The notes under the pieces: model-generated
Database searches by the model: none
What the model was told of the DNA's origin: nothing
What the model saw: the letters and a program-made list of their open reading frames with translations, nothing else
Source of the DNA: an uncultured Collinsella sp.
GTDB taxonomy: Bacteria > Actinomycetota > Coriobacteriia > Coriobacteriales > Coriobacteriaceae
Assembly (NCBI GenBank): GCA_902478545.1
Contig: CABSLA010000008.1
Span: 1 to 58,807 of the forward strand
Length of the DNA: 58,807 nt
Direction of reading: 5' to 3'
Shown: positions 31,613 to 40,513 of the stretch, in pieces
How positions within the stretch are numbered: position 1 is the stretch's first letter
Layout: each line of letters starts with the position of its first letter
Position numbers and translations under genes: made by a program

Positions 31613-32197
31613 ATGGGCACGACTTCCCCCAAGGCGGTCATCATGGACGAGACCGCCGTCAATCGAGCGATGACCCGCATCGCGCACGAGATTCTCGAGC
31701 GCAACGAGGGCTGTGAAGACCTCGCTCTGGTCGGCATCGTCACGCGCGGCGACCTTCTGGCAAAGAAGCTCGCCGAGGAGATCAAGGAGATCGAGGGCGT
31801 CGACGTTCCGCTCGGCAGCCTCGATATCAGCTTCTACCGCGATGACTACGCCACCAATTTCGCTCCCGCGATCCACGCCACCAACATTCCCTTCAGCGTC
31901 GATGGCAAACGCGTCGTTTTGGTGGACGACATCCTGTACACGGGTCGTACCATCCGCGCCGCTCTAGACGCCGTCATGGACCTGGGCCGTCCGAGCCGCA
32001 TTGAGCTGGCAGTCCTCGTTGACCGCGGCCACCGCGAGCTCCCCATCTCGCCGGACTTTGTCGGCAAGAACGTTCCCTCGTCGCATGAGGAGAACGTGCA
32101 CCTATATATGAAGGAAGTCGACGGCCACACCGCTGTCGAGATTAACGACGTCGCGCCGGGTTCCCACGTGGGCTCCGCGCCGCTGGGAGGTGAGTAG
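31613..32197 (+). CDS. pyrR: PyrR, pyr operon attenuator and uracil phosphoribosyltransferase
   Basis: 194 aa. RNA-binding regulator of the pyr operon with a PRTase fold; the PRPP loop is VVLVDDILYTGRTIRAALDA. Other blocks: IVTRGDLLAKKL, DISFYRDDY, ELAVLVDRGHRELPI and VGKNVP. The C-terminal tail (ending GSHVGSAPLGGE) is slightly longer than usual. AAGGAG is 7 nt upstream of ATG. It overlaps the pyrB ribosome binding site. The preceding attenuator is its likely target. Confidence 0.96.
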   Translation: MGTTSPKAVIMDETAVNRAMTRIAHEILERNEGCEDLALVGIVTRGDLLAKKLAEEIKEIEGVDVPLGSLDISFYRDDYATNFAPAIHATNIPFSVDGKRVVLVDDILYTGRTIRAALDAVMDLGRPSRIELAVLVDRGHRELPISPDFVGKNVPSSHEENVHLYMKEVDGHTAVEINDVAPGSHVGSAPLGGE

Positions 32198-32201
32198 TAC
32201 C

Positions 32202-33146
32202 GTGGCGTTCAACCATAAGCACCTGATCGACATTACCGAGTACTCCGAAGAGGACATTAAGCTCATCCTCGAGACCGCCAAGGCGTTCTCCGAGGTCAAC
32301 GAGCGTGCCATCAAGAAGGTCCCCACGCTCAAGGGCAAGACCATCGTCAACATGTTCAACGAGCCCTCGACGCGCACCCGCAGCTCCTTCGAGCTCGCCG
32401 AGAAGCGTCTTTCGGCCGACAGCCTCAACTTTGGCGGCTCCTCGACCTCCACGGTCAAGGGCGAGAGCCTCGTCGACACCGTCGAGACCCTCAACGCCTA
32501 CAAGATCGACTGCATCGTCGTGCGCGATAAGCACGCCGGTGCTCCCTACATCGTCACGCAGAACTCGCCCGCGAGCGTCATCTGCGCCGGTGACGGCAAG
32601 CACAACCATCCCACGCAGGCCCTGCTCGACCTGTACACCATCTGGGAGCACAAGGGTGACTTCCACGGTCTGAAGGTCGCCGTCGTCGGCGATATCGCGC
32701 ACTCCCGCGTCTGCGGCTCGCTGATCCCCGCCCTTAAGATCATGGGCTGCGAGACCTACGCCGTCGCCCCCGGCACGCTGCTGCCGCCGGCGCCCGAGGT
32801 CCTGGGCTGCGACCACGTGACGAGCGACCTCGATTCCGTCCTGCCCGAGCTGGACGTCGTCTACATGCTGCGCGTGCAGCAGGAGCGTCTCGAGGGTGCC
32901 CCGTTCCCGACCATTCGTGAGTACCACAAGCTCTTCGGTCTGACCAAGGACCGCGAGAAGCTCATGAAGCCCGACGCGATTATCTGCCACCCGGGCCCCA
33001 TCAACCGCGGTGTCGAGTTCGACTCCTATATGGCCGACCACCCGCAACGCTCCGTCATCCTGGAGCAGGTCTACGCCGGTATCTGCGTGCGTATGGCTAT
33101 CCTGTATCTGCTGCTTGGAGGTGCCGATAATGGCCTTGCTTCTTAA
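32202..33146 (+). CDS. pyrB: Aspartate carbamoyltransferase, catalytic subunit
   Basis: 314 aa. Condenses carbamoyl phosphate and aspartate. Carbamoyl-phosphate loop FNEPSTRTRSSFE; other blocks KHNHPTQALLDLYTI, VVGDIAHSRVCGSL, ICHPGPINRGVEFD. Start GTG 32202, with GGGAGG 11 nt upstream and the family N-terminus (HKHLIDITEYSEEDI) close behind. A GTG at 32190 overlaps pyrR. No regulatory subunit (pyrI) is present, consistent with PyrR control. It overlaps pyrC by 17 nt. Confidence 0.97.
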   Translation: MAFNHKHLIDITEYSEEDIKLILETAKAFSEVNERAIKKVPTLKGKTIVNMFNEPSTRTRSSFELAEKRLSADSLNFGGSSTSTVKGESLVDTVETLNAYKIDCIVVRDKHAGAPYIVTQNSPASVICAGDGKHNHPTQALLDLYTIWEHKGDFHGLKVAVVGDIAHSRVCGSLIPALKIMGCETYAVAPGTLLPPAPEVLGCDHVTSDLDSVLPELDVVYMLRVQQERLEGAPFPTIREYHKLFGLTKDREKLMKPDAIICHPGPINRGVEFDSYMADHPQRSVILEQVYAGICVRMAILYLLLGGADNGLAS

Positions 33147-34419
33147 GAATGCCCACGTCGTCGACCCGTCCGTCGAGCTCGACGGTGTCGTTGACGTCCT
33201 GATTGACGGCGACAAGATCGCCGAGGTCGGCGAGAATCTCGCCGTCGAGGGAGCCGAGGTCCGCGACCTTTCCGGCAAGTACCTCGTCCCTGGCCTGGTG
33301 GATATGCACGTCCACCTTCGCGAGCCCGGCTATGAGGTCAAAGAGGACATCGAGAGCGGCACCCGCGCAGCTGCCAAGGGCGGCTTTACCGGCGTGTGCG
33401 CCATGCCCAACACCGATCCCGTCACCGATAACGGCACCGTCGTGGAGTTCGTCAAGTCCCGCGCTGCCGAGGTCGGTCACTGCCGCGTCTATCCGTCGGG
33501 CGCCATGACCCGCGGTCTTAAGGGCGAGGCCATGTCCGAGATGGGCGATATGGTCGCCCACGGCGCCGTCGCCTTCACCGACGACGGTCGCGGCGTGCAG
33601 GGCGCGGGCATGCTCCGTCGTTGCATGGACTACGGCAAGATGTTCGGCAAGGTCTTTATGAGCCACTGCCAGGACGAGGACTTGGTCGGCCACGGCCAGA
33701 TCAACGAGGGCAAGGTCTCGACCCGTCTGGCCCTCGAGGGCTGGCCGGCTGCCGGCGAGGAGCTCCAGATCGCCCGCGACATCGAGATCGCCAAGCTGAC
33801 CGGTGCCAAGCTGCACATCCAGCACATCTCCACCGCCCATGGCCTGGAGATCGTGCGTGCCGGTAAGGCCGCTGGCGTTCAGGTTACCTGCGAGGCCACC
33901 CCGCATCACATGTTCCTGACCGAGAACGACCTGGACGAGACCTACAACACCTCGCTCAAGGTCAATCCGCCGCTGCGCACCGACGAGGACGCCGAGGCCA
34001 TCCGTCAGGGCGTCATCGACGGCACCGTCGACGTTATCGTCACCGATCACGCTCCCCACACCCCGTGGGAGAAGGCCCGCGAGTTCGAGCTTGCGCCCTT
34101 TGGCATGATCGGTCTCGAGACCTCGCTGTCGCTCGTGCTCACCGAGCTGGTCAACACGGGCAAGATGAGCATGGGCCGTATGGTCGAGCTCATGGCCATC
34201 AAGCCGCGTGAGATCCTGGGCCTCGACCAGGTTCAGGTCAAGGCGGGATCCGTTGCCGACCTGACCGTGTTCGACCCCTCCGCAACCTGGACGGTTGGCG
34301 AGGACGGTTACGAGTCGCGCGCCGAGAACTCCGGTTTTGCCGGCCGCACGCTCACCGGTCGTGCCACCGATGTATTTGTCGGCGGTAAACAGACGCTTGC
34401 CGACGGCTGCATCTGCTAG
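33130..34419 (+). CDS. pyrC: Dihydroorotase
   Basis: 429 aa, class I (long) form. Metal-binding motif DMHVHLREPG; AAAKGGFTGVCAMPNTDPV; HIQHIST; the catalytic/metal motif TDHAPH; PFGMIGLETSLSLVL. ATG 33130 lies 8 nt after GGAGG inside pyrB. Converts carbamoyl aspartate to dihydroorotate, passing it to the pyrKD complex downstream. About 90 bases separate it from pyrK. Confidence 0.97.
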   Translation: MALLLKNAHVVDPSVELDGVVDVLIDGDKIAEVGENLAVEGAEVRDLSGKYLVPGLVDMHVHLREPGYEVKEDIESGTRAAAKGGFTGVCAMPNTDPVTDNGTVVEFVKSRAAEVGHCRVYPSGAMTRGLKGEAMSEMGDMVAHGAVAFTDDGRGVQGAGMLRRCMDYGKMFGKVFMSHCQDEDLVGHGQINEGKVSTRLALEGWPAAGEELQIARDIEIAKLTGAKLHIQHISTAHGLEIVRAGKAAGVQVTCEATPHHMFLTENDLDETYNTSLKVNPPLRTDEDAEAIRQGVIDGTVDVIVTDHAPHTPWEKAREFELAPFGMIGLETSLSLVLTELVNTGKMSMGRMVELMAIKPREILGLDQVQVKAGSVADLTVFDPSATWTVGEDGYESRAENSGFAGRTLTGRATDVFVGGKQTLADGCIC

Positions 34420-34511
34420 CATAGCCTTATCGCTTTTGTGCGCGGCGCCCTTGCGGTGCCGCGCTTTCTATTCGTTTGGACCATGCAACCGCATGGGGGA
34501 TTGGAGCGTTT

Positions 34512-35303
34512 ATGCCCACACCTTCCACTGCACGCATGCACGACTTCGAGGTCGTCTCGAACCGGGAGATTGCCGACGGCGTCTTCTCGCTCGTCATCTC
34601 GGCCCCCAAGCTTGCAAGTGCGCTCAAGCCCGGTCAGTTTGTGAACATCGCCGTACCCGGTGATGCGTCCTCGCTGCTTCGCGTGCCCCTGAGCTACTAC
34701 CGCGCCGACGCCGAGGCCGGCACCGTCGAGCTGTGGTACGCCGTCGTGGGCGACGATACCCGTCGTTTGTCCCAGATGGGCCCCGGCTCCACCTCTAACC
34801 TGCTGGGCCCCGGTGGCCGTGGCTGGATGGTACCCGAGGGCACCAGGAAGGCCCTGCTCGTCGCCGGTGGCATCGGCGTTCCGCCTGTGCTGTGCCTTGC
34901 CGGCATGCTTGCCGAGCAGAGTGTTGATGTGGACGTGTGCCTGGGCTTTGGCACCGCTTCCAAGGCCGTGGGCATCGACGAGTTCCGCGCGCTGGGCGCC
35001 ACGGTTAACGTGTGCACCGACGATGGCACGCTGGGCACGCACGGTTTTTGCACCGACCCGGCAGCCGAGCTGCTCGGCGAGGGCGGCTACGACTACGTCG
35101 CCAGCTGCGGTCCCGCCGTCATGATGAAGAAAGTCGCCGCCGCTGCCGCCGAGGCCGGTGCGTACTGCGAGGTGTCGCTCGAGCGCATGATGAGCTGTGG
35201 CTTTGGCGCCTGCAACACCTGCAATGTCGAGACGGTCGACGGTATGAAGGGTGCTTGCATGTGCGGCCCCGTGTTCGATGCTTCCAAGGTGGTGGTCTTC
35301 TAG
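34512..35303 (+). CDS. pyrK: Dihydroorotate dehydrogenase electron-transfer subunit
   Basis: 263 aa. FAD/NAD-binding reductase of the type 1B enzyme. FAD domain with LKPGQFVNIAVPGD and RVPLSYYR; NAD-binding LVAGGIGVPPVLCLA; the C-terminal [2Fe-2S] cluster is in SCGFGACNTCNVETVDG plus the following CMCG. ATG 34512 follows TTGGAG. It pairs with pyrD immediately downstream (stop and start overlap), so orotate formation uses NAD+, as in anaerobic Firmicutes. Confidence 0.96.
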   Translation: MPTPSTARMHDFEVVSNREIADGVFSLVISAPKLASALKPGQFVNIAVPGDASSLLRVPLSYYRADAEAGTVELWYAVVGDDTRRLSQMGPGSTSNLLGPGGRGWMVPEGTRKALLVAGGIGVPPVLCLAGMLAEQSVDVDVCLGFGTASKAVGIDEFRALGATVNVCTDDGTLGTHGFCTDPAAELLGEGGYDYVASCGPAVMMKKVAAAAAEAGAYCEVSLERMMSCGFGACNTCNVETVDGMKGACMCGPVFDASKVVVF

Positions 35304-36226
35304 TGGGTACCGTGAACATGGCCGTCGATTTCGGCGGCGTCAAGATGCAAAACCCCATCAACACCGCAGCCGGTACCTTTGGCTACGGCTGGCAGTTCCA
35401 GAACTTCTTTGATGTTTCCCAACTGGGCGCCATCACCACCAAGGGTTGCGCAGCCGAGCCCTGGCCCGGTAACCCCGCGCCCCGCATGGCCGAGATCCCC
35501 GGCGGTATGATCAACTCCGTGGGCCTTCAGAACCCCGGCGTGGCCGCCTTTGCTCGCGAGTCCGGTCCGTGGCTCGAGCAGCTCTCCAAGGACGGCTGCC
35601 AGGTCATCTGTCAGGTTGCCGGCCACTCCGTTGACGAGTTTGTCCGCGCACTCGAGATGTATGTCGAGCTGTGCCCCTGGGCTGCCGGCTACGAGATCAA
35701 CGTGAGCTGCCCCAATATCGCCGCCGGCGGTGCCGCCATGGGCTCCACGCCCGAGGGCGCCTCTTCCGTTATGGCTGCCTGCCGCAAGGTGACCGATAAG
35801 CCGCTGTTCGTGAAGATGGCGCCGGTCAACGTCGCCGAGATCGCCAAGGCCCTCGAGGCTGCCGGCGCCGACGGCCTTTCGGTCATCAACTCCATCCAGG
35901 GCATGGCCATCGACGTCCATACCCGCAAGTCCCGCGTGGCCAAGCCCAAGGGCGGCCTTTCGGGCCCGCTGTGCCACCACATCGCCGTGCGCATGGTCTG
36001 GGAGGTTGCCCAGGCCGTCGATATCCCCATCAACGGTGTCGGCGGTGTCATGACCGGAGAAGATGCGGCCGAGTTTATCCTGGCCGGCGCCACCTGCGTG
36101 TCGGTCGGTATGGCCAACTTCGTCGATCCGTGCGCTTCGCTCAAGATCGCGCATGAGCTCGAGGCCTGGGCCGAGTCCCAGGGCGTAAAGGACATCAACG
36201 AACTGGTAGGTGCTTTCGAATGCTAG
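35303..36226 (+). CDS. pyrD: Dihydroorotate dehydrogenase (NAD+), catalytic subunit
   Basis: 307 aa. FMN-containing class 1B enzyme: VDFGGVKMQNPINTAAGTFGYG at the N-terminus, TTKGCAAEPWPGNPAPR, MINSVGLQNPGV, the catalytic-Cys strand YEINVSCPNIAAGG, VKMAPVNVAEIAK and the FMN-phosphate site GVGGVMTGEDAAEFILAGA. Start GTG 35303 overlaps the pyrK TAG; ATG 35318 is the alternative. It overlaps pyrF by 7 nt. Confidence 0.95.
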   Translation: MGTVNMAVDFGGVKMQNPINTAAGTFGYGWQFQNFFDVSQLGAITTKGCAAEPWPGNPAPRMAEIPGGMINSVGLQNPGVAAFARESGPWLEQLSKDGCQVICQVAGHSVDEFVRALEMYVELCPWAAGYEINVSCPNIAAGGAAMGSTPEGASSVMAACRKVTDKPLFVKMAPVNVAEIAKALEAAGADGLSVINSIQGMAIDVHTRKSRVAKPKGGLSGPLCHHIAVRMVWEVAQAVDIPINGVGGVMTGEDAAEFILAGATCVSVGMANFVDPCASLKIAHELEAWAESQGVKDINELVGAFEC

Positions 36227-36936
36227 AGACCGATGCCCGCGACCGCGTAATCGTCGCCCTCGACTGCGACCGTGAGCGTGCGCTCGAGCTTGCCCACGAG
36301 CTTTCGGGCCATGCCGCCTGGCTCAAGGTTGGCATGACGCTCTATTACGCCGAGGGTCCCCAGATCGTCAAGACATTCAAGGACCTGGGCTTTAAGGTCT
36401 TCCTTGACCTTAAGTTCCATGATATTCCGCATCAGGTTCGCGGTGCCGCCCGCTCGGCCTCGCTTGCCGGTGCCGATCTGCTTTCGGTCCACGGTTTGGG
36501 TTCGGGCGCCATGCTCGCTGCCTGCCGCGAGGGTGCCGAGGAGGCGCGCGAGGACCGCGCTAAGCTCGTCGCCATCACCGTTCTTACGAGCATGAATCAG
36601 GATGCCTTGAGCGAGATTGGCGTCGAGTCGCCCGTGGCCGAGGAGGCCGCCCGCCTGGCAAAGCTCGCTCAGGCCAACGGCATCGATGGCATCGTGTGCT
36701 CGCCGATGGAGGCTCACGACATGCGTGAGCTGCTGGGTCCCGATGCCCTGATCGTGACTCCGGGCGTGCGTCCGGTGGGTGCCGCCCTTGGTGACCAGTC
36801 CCGCGTGGCGACGCCTTCCCAGGCTATCGAGCGTGGCGCCAGCCACATTGTGGTGGGCCGTCCCATCACCGGTGCCGACGATCCGGTTGCCGCCTTTGAC
36901 GCTATCGTCGCCGAGCTGGTCGAAAACGTCGCGTAA
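36220..36936 (+). CDS. pyrF: Orotidine 5'-phosphate decarboxylase
   Basis: 238 aa. The catalytic Asp/Lys/Asp array is in VFLDLKFHDIPHQV; N-terminal VIVALDCD and C-terminal VTPGVRPVG and HIVVGRPITGADDP complete the family picture. Last gene of pyrRBCKDF. pyrE (orotate phosphoribosyltransferase) is not in the window, so the pathway must be completed elsewhere. Confidence 0.97.
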   Translation: MLETDARDRVIVALDCDRERALELAHELSGHAAWLKVGMTLYYAEGPQIVKTFKDLGFKVFLDLKFHDIPHQVRGAARSASLAGADLLSVHGLGSGAMLAACREGAEEAREDRAKLVAITVLTSMNQDALSEIGVESPVAEEAARLAKLAQANGIDGIVCSPMEAHDMRELLGPDALIVTPGVRPVGAALGDQSRVATPSQAIERGASHIVVGRPITGADDPVAAFDAIVAELVENVA

Positions 36937-36981
36937 AAGATTCCCCTAAGTCACCACTTTTGGGTCTCATTAGCACAAAAT

Positions 36982-37039
36982 AGCCCCTGTGCCTGCGTAA
37001 ACTTTCCCATCCTTTGTGTGGAATCGCAGGTCAGGGGCT
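36982..37039 (+). terminator. Hairpin after pyrF
   Basis: AGCCCCTG and CCTGCG (36982-36997) pair with CGCAGG and CAGGGGCT (37025-37039) around a loop of about 27 nt. No strong U-tract follows (TAACTTT). Probable end of the pyr operon. Confidence 0.55.
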
Positions 37040-37058
37040 TAACTTTGGGCGCAGTATA

Positions 37059-37087
37059 TTGCACTTTTTGCGGGTATCGTCTAACCT
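37059..37087 (+). promoter_or_regulatory. Candidate mihF promoter
   Basis: TTGCAC (37059-37064) and TAACCT (37082-37087), 17-bp spacer, about 85 nt before mihF. Confidence 0.45.
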
Positions 37088-37175
37088 ATGGAGCCGCGAT
37101 TGGGCATTTTGTACGTTCTACGTGCTAAAATGCCAATTATTGAATCAGATATAACCCAACTATTTGGAGGTACGA

Positions 37176-37484
37176 ATGGCACTCCCTCAGCTTACCGATG
37201 AGCAGCGTAAGCAGGCTCTTGAGAAGGCTGCTGCCGCACGTCACGCCCGCGCTGAGCTTCGCGAGCAGATCAAGAAGGGCGAGAAGTCCCTCGAGTCCGT
37301 GCTCAACTCCGATGACCCCATCGCTTCCCGCATGAAGGTTTCCACCCTCATCGAGTCTCTCCCTGGTTATGGTAAGGCCAAGGCCGCCAAGATCATGGAG
37401 GAGCTCGGCATCTCCGCTACCCGTCGCGTTCAGGGCCTTGGCGTCCGTCAGCGCGAGCAGCTCCTCGAGCAGCTGACCAAATAA
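37176..37484 (+). CDS. mihF: Integration host factor, actinobacterial type (mIHF)
   Basis: 102 aa. Small nucleoid-associated DNA-bending protein. The helical N-terminus (LTDEQRKQALEKAAAARHARAELREQIKKGE) and the helix-hairpin-helix-like block VSTLIESLPGYGKAKAAKIMEELGIS, then RRVQGLGVRQREQLL, are characteristic. ATG 37176 has TTGGAGG 6 nt upstream. Directly followed by gmk, the classic actinobacterial arrangement and one of the best lineage markers in the window. Confidence 0.95.
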   Translation: MALPQLTDEQRKQALEKAAAARHARAELREQIKKGEKSLESVLNSDDPIASRMKVSTLIESLPGYGKAKAAKIMEELGISATRRVQGLGVRQREQLLEQLTK

Positions 37485-38054
37485 GTGAGCGCTCAGGATT
37501 CCAAGCTCTTTGTGATTTCTGGACCGTCAGGCGCGGGCAAGGGCACGCTCGTCACTCGTGTGCGCGAGCGTCGCTCTAACCTGGGCCTGACGGTTTCGGC
37601 TACCACGCGAGCCCCACGCAAAGGCGAGGTCGATGGCGTCAATTACTTTTTCCTGACGCGTGAGGAGTTCGACCGCCGCGTGGCAAACGGTGAGTTTGTT
37701 GAGTGGGCCGAGGTCCACGGTAACTGCTACGGCACGTTGGTGAGCGAGGTTCAGTCCAAGCTCGCCTCTGGTTCGTCTCTCATCTTGGAGATCGATGTCC
37801 AGGGTGCCCTGCAGGTGAAGGAGCGTTTCCCCGAGGCCGTGCTGATCTTTATCAAGCCGCCTTCGCTTGAGGTACTCCGCGAGCGTCTAGTCGGTCGCGG
37901 TACCGAGACGCCCGAGACGATTGAGCTGCGTATGGCAAACGCCGCCGATGAGCTTGCCCTTGCCGACCGCTACGACGACGTCGTGGTAAATGACGATCTC
38001 GACCGCGCGACCGATGAGCTCGTTCGCGTTCTCGATATGCATGAAAGGATCTGA
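37485..38054 (+). CDS. gmk: Guanylate kinase
   Basis: 189 aa. P-loop ISGPSGAGKGTLV; GMP-binding VSATTRAPRKGEVDGVNYFFLTREEF and EVHGNCYGT; lid and Walker B-like LILEIDVQGALQV. GTG start immediately after the mihF stop. Phosphorylates GMP to GDP. Confidence 0.97.
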   Translation: MSAQDSKLFVISGPSGAGKGTLVTRVRERRSNLGLTVSATTRAPRKGEVDGVNYFFLTREEFDRRVANGEFVEWAEVHGNCYGTLVSEVQSKLASGSSLILEIDVQGALQVKERFPEAVLIFIKPPSLEVLRERLVGRGTETPETIELRMANAADELALADRYDDVVVNDDLDRATDELVRVLDMHERI

Positions 38055-38059
38055 GGTCC

Positions 38060-38341
38060 GTGTCCGTTGTAAAGCCTTGCATTGACGATCTTCTGGAGAA
38101 GACCGATCACAACCGCTTCCTGCTCGCTTCGCTTGCCTCCAAGCGCGCCTGCGACATCAATAGCATGCTGCGTGGCCAGCACAACCGCGTGCTTGCCGTC
38201 CAGGATGTCGATGACATCACCATCGGGCTTTCCGGTGCCGATACCATTTCGATGGCTATGGATGAGATTATCGACGGCGACATCTCTTACGACGAGGCCC
38301 GTTATGAGAAGGCGCTCGGCCACAAGGTTGCTGAAGCCTAA
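38060..38341 (+). CDS. rpoZ: RNA polymerase omega subunit
   Basis: 93 aa. The omega core is DDLLEKTDHNRFLLASLASKRACDINSML, with the C-terminal ISYDEARYEKALG. GTG start with GAAAGGATCTGAGG upstream. Conserved position after gmk. Confidence 0.94.
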   Translation: MSVVKPCIDDLLEKTDHNRFLLASLASKRACDINSMLRGQHNRVLAVQDVDDITIGLSGADTISMAMDEIIDGDISYDEARYEKALGHKVAEA

Positions 38342-39586
38342 ATGGCGGCTCGCGTCTGCCTGGTCCACTATCACGAGGTTGGACTTAAGGGTAAGAACCG
38401 CGCACATTTTGAGCATATCCTCATGGATAACATCAAGGCGGCCTTGGCCGCCTTTTCCGTGAATGCCGTGTCTCGAATTTCCGGTTATATCCTCGTGACC
38501 TTTAACGAGCATCAGGCCGACGAGGCGGCTCGTGTCATTCGCACCGTTCCCGGCGTTGCTCGTGTGTCTTTGGCGTATCACACCAACCGCGACCCGCAGG
38601 AGTACTGCGCCGCCGCCGTCAAGGCGCTGCGCGAGTTTGGTTCCTTCGATTCGTTTAAGGTGCACGCTAAGCGCTCCAATACCGACTATGAGCTCACCTC
38701 GATTGACATCAATCGTCAGGTGGGCGAGGTGTTGTGTGAGGCCTTCCCCGATAAAAAGGTTCAAATGCACGACCCCGATGCGATGGTGCACGTACTGGTG
38801 GTCCAGGGTAGCGTTTATGTGTACGCGCGCTCCGAGCGCGGCGTGGGCGGTCTGCCGGTGGGTTCTGCCGGCAAGGTCGTGACGCTGCTGTCGTCAGGTA
38901 TCGATTCTCCGGTGGCGACCTGGATGCTCGCGCGTCGCGGCGCGGTGTGCGTGCCGGTACATTTCTCCGGTCGTCCGCAGACGCCCGATACGAGCGAGTA
39001 TTTGGTGCAGGATATCATCCGTGCGCTTGAGCCGGGTGTCCAGATCGGCCGCCTGTACGTGGTGCCGTTTGGCGACTGCCAGCGTGAGATTTCGGTCACC
39101 TGTCCCAGTAACCTTCGCGTGATCATGTATCGCCGCATTATGTATTCGGTTGCCGAGCGCATCGCGCATATCGAGGGCGCTAAGGCCATCGTTACGGGCG
39201 AATCGCTTGGGCAGGTTGCCTCCCAAACGCTTGAGAACATCATGGCTGTCAACGAGGCCGTGAAGATCCCCGTGTTCCGTCCTCTCATCGGTTCGGACAA
39301 GCAGGAGATCATCGCGCGCGCCGAGGAGATCGGTACGTTCGATATCTCGACTGAGGCCGCTCCCGACTGCTGCACGCTGTTTATGCCGCGCCGTCCCGAG
39401 ACGCACGCTAAACTCGATGCCGTGCATGAGGCCTGGGAGTTGTTCGATCACGAGGAGATGATCGAGCGCCTGCTCAAGCAGACCGAGTACATCGACTTCG
39501 AGAGCAACACGTATAAGGCCCCTAAGACCTTAAAACGCAAACATTCGGAGCTTGCTCCGCGTGAGATTTACCAAGATCACGAGTAA
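38342..39586 (+). CDS. thiI: tRNA 4-thiouridine synthase ThiI
   Basis: 414 aa. Adds sulfur to U8 of tRNA (and, in some bacteria, to ThiS). N-terminal ferredoxin-like domain (HYHEVGLKGKNRAHFE) and THUMP domain (about 60-165), then the PP-loop ATPase with LLSSGIDSPVATWMLARRG and TGESLGQVASQTLENI. The E. coli C-terminal rhodanese domain is absent, as in most Gram-positives. Start ATG abuts the rpoZ stop. Confidence 0.95.
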   Translation: MAARVCLVHYHEVGLKGKNRAHFEHILMDNIKAALAAFSVNAVSRISGYILVTFNEHQADEAARVIRTVPGVARVSLAYHTNRDPQEYCAAAVKALREFGSFDSFKVHAKRSNTDYELTSIDINRQVGEVLCEAFPDKKVQMHDPDAMVHVLVVQGSVYVYARSERGVGGLPVGSAGKVVTLLSSGIDSPVATWMLARRGAVCVPVHFSGRPQTPDTSEYLVQDIIRALEPGVQIGRLYVVPFGDCQREISVTCPSNLRVIMYRRIMYSVAERIAHIEGAKAIVTGESLGQVASQTLENIMAVNEAVKIPVFRPLIGSDKQEIIARAEEIGTFDISTEAAPDCCTLFMPRRPETHAKLDAVHEAWELFDHEEMIERLLKQTEYIDFESNTYKAPKTLKRKHSELAPREIYQDHE

Positions 39587-39595
39587 TTTTGTGCA

Positions 39596-39629
39596 TAGAC
39601 CGACGATGCGTCTGCATCGTCGGTCTTTT
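39596..39629 (+). terminator. mihF-gmk-rpoZ-thiI terminator
   Basis: AGACCGACGATGC (39596-39608) pairs perfectly with GCATCGTCGGTCT (39614-39626) and ends in TTTT. Confidence 0.88.
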
Positions 39630-39703
39630 GCTATCTGGGCATTTTGCGGCTAAGTGTTCATTTGCTGACGTGTGCCTGAATAAATGGACAGTATTTCGCA
39701 AGG

Positions 39704-39725
39704 TTTTGGTCGGCTTTTGGTTTGA
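39704..39725 (+). promoter_or_regulatory. Competence-associated 11-bp direct repeat, copy upstream of comEA
   Basis: TTTTGGTCGGC (39704-39714) and TTTTGGTTTGA (39715-39725) in tandem. Matches 19/20 with the element upstream of yraN-comM-dprA (10343-10362). It ends 74 nt before the comEA start. The one-turn spacing of direct repeats is what one expects for a regulator binding as a tandem dimer. Confidence 0.55.
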
Positions 39726-39799
39726 CCGCGAAAACCGGTTTTGGAGAATGGCTGTTGCAGGACTCTTTTCCTGACACGATGTTGTTGGGAGGTTTTGTT

Positions 39800-40513
39800 A
39801 TGGCGCAGCGCGAACAACACGAACGGGTCAAACGGATGGACCGCTTGGCGGACAAGCTGCTCGGTCATAAGGCAGTGGTGATGGCGATACTGGTCGTCAT
39901 TGCGATGGCGAGTGGACTGGCGATGGCGAACCTTGGCGGCGGTGCCGGCAGTGTGTCGTTTGAGCACACTGATGGTTCGGGTTCGTTAGTGGAGCCGGGA
40001 TCCGGCGATGCCTCGAGCGGAAAGACATCCGAAGGCTCTTCGCCTAAGGCGTCTGCCGCGGCAGAGGTTTATGTCGATGTTGATGGCGCCGTTGTGTCGC
40101 CCGGTGTATATCGTCTCAAGGACGGCGCGCGGGTGGCTCAGGCGATTGATGCCGCCGGCGGGCTGGCGCCCGAGGCAGACGTTACGGGGCTCAATCGGGC
40201 ATCTAAGGTCGTCGATGGACAGAAGATTCACGTTCCAACGGTAGGGGAGCAGCAGGCGTCCATTGCGGAAGCTGGTGTTGATGGTGGGGCTTCCGCATCA
40301 TCGGGCGTGAGTGGCGTAACAGGCCTGGTAAATATCAATACGGCAAGCGCGGCAGAGCTGCAGACGCTCTCGGGCATCGGTCCCTCCATGGCCCAGTCGA
40401 TTATCGATGAGCGGACAAAGAACGGTGGTTTTGCCTCGGTTGACGATCTGATGCGTGTGTCGGGAATCGGCGAGAAGAAGCTTGCCAAAATCAAAGATTC
40501 CATCTGCGTATGA
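39800..40513 (+). CDS. comEA: Competence DNA-binding protein ComEA
   Basis: 237 aa. A cytoplasmic N-terminus, one membrane anchor (VVMAILVVIAMASGLAMANL), and a Gly/Ser-rich linker. Then an SLBB-type domain (about 88-145, VYVDVDGAVVSPGVYRLKDGARV) and a C-terminal helix-hairpin-helix DNA-binding domain (LVNINTASAAELQTLSGIGPSMAQSIIDER). ATG 39800 has GGGAGG 7 nt upstream. It binds incoming double-stranded DNA outside the membrane and passes it to ComEC, which overlaps it by 4 nt. Confidence 0.94.
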   Translation: MAQREQHERVKRMDRLADKLLGHKAVVMAILVVIAMASGLAMANLGGGAGSVSFEHTDGSGSLVEPGSGDASSGKTSEGSSPKASAAAEVYVDVDGAVVSPGVYRLKDGARVAQAIDAAGGLAPEADVTGLNRASKVVDGQKIHVPTVGEQQASIAEAGVDGGASASSGVSGVTGLVNINTASAAELQTLSGIGPSMAQSIIDERTKNGGFASVDDLMRVSGIGEKKLAKIKDSICV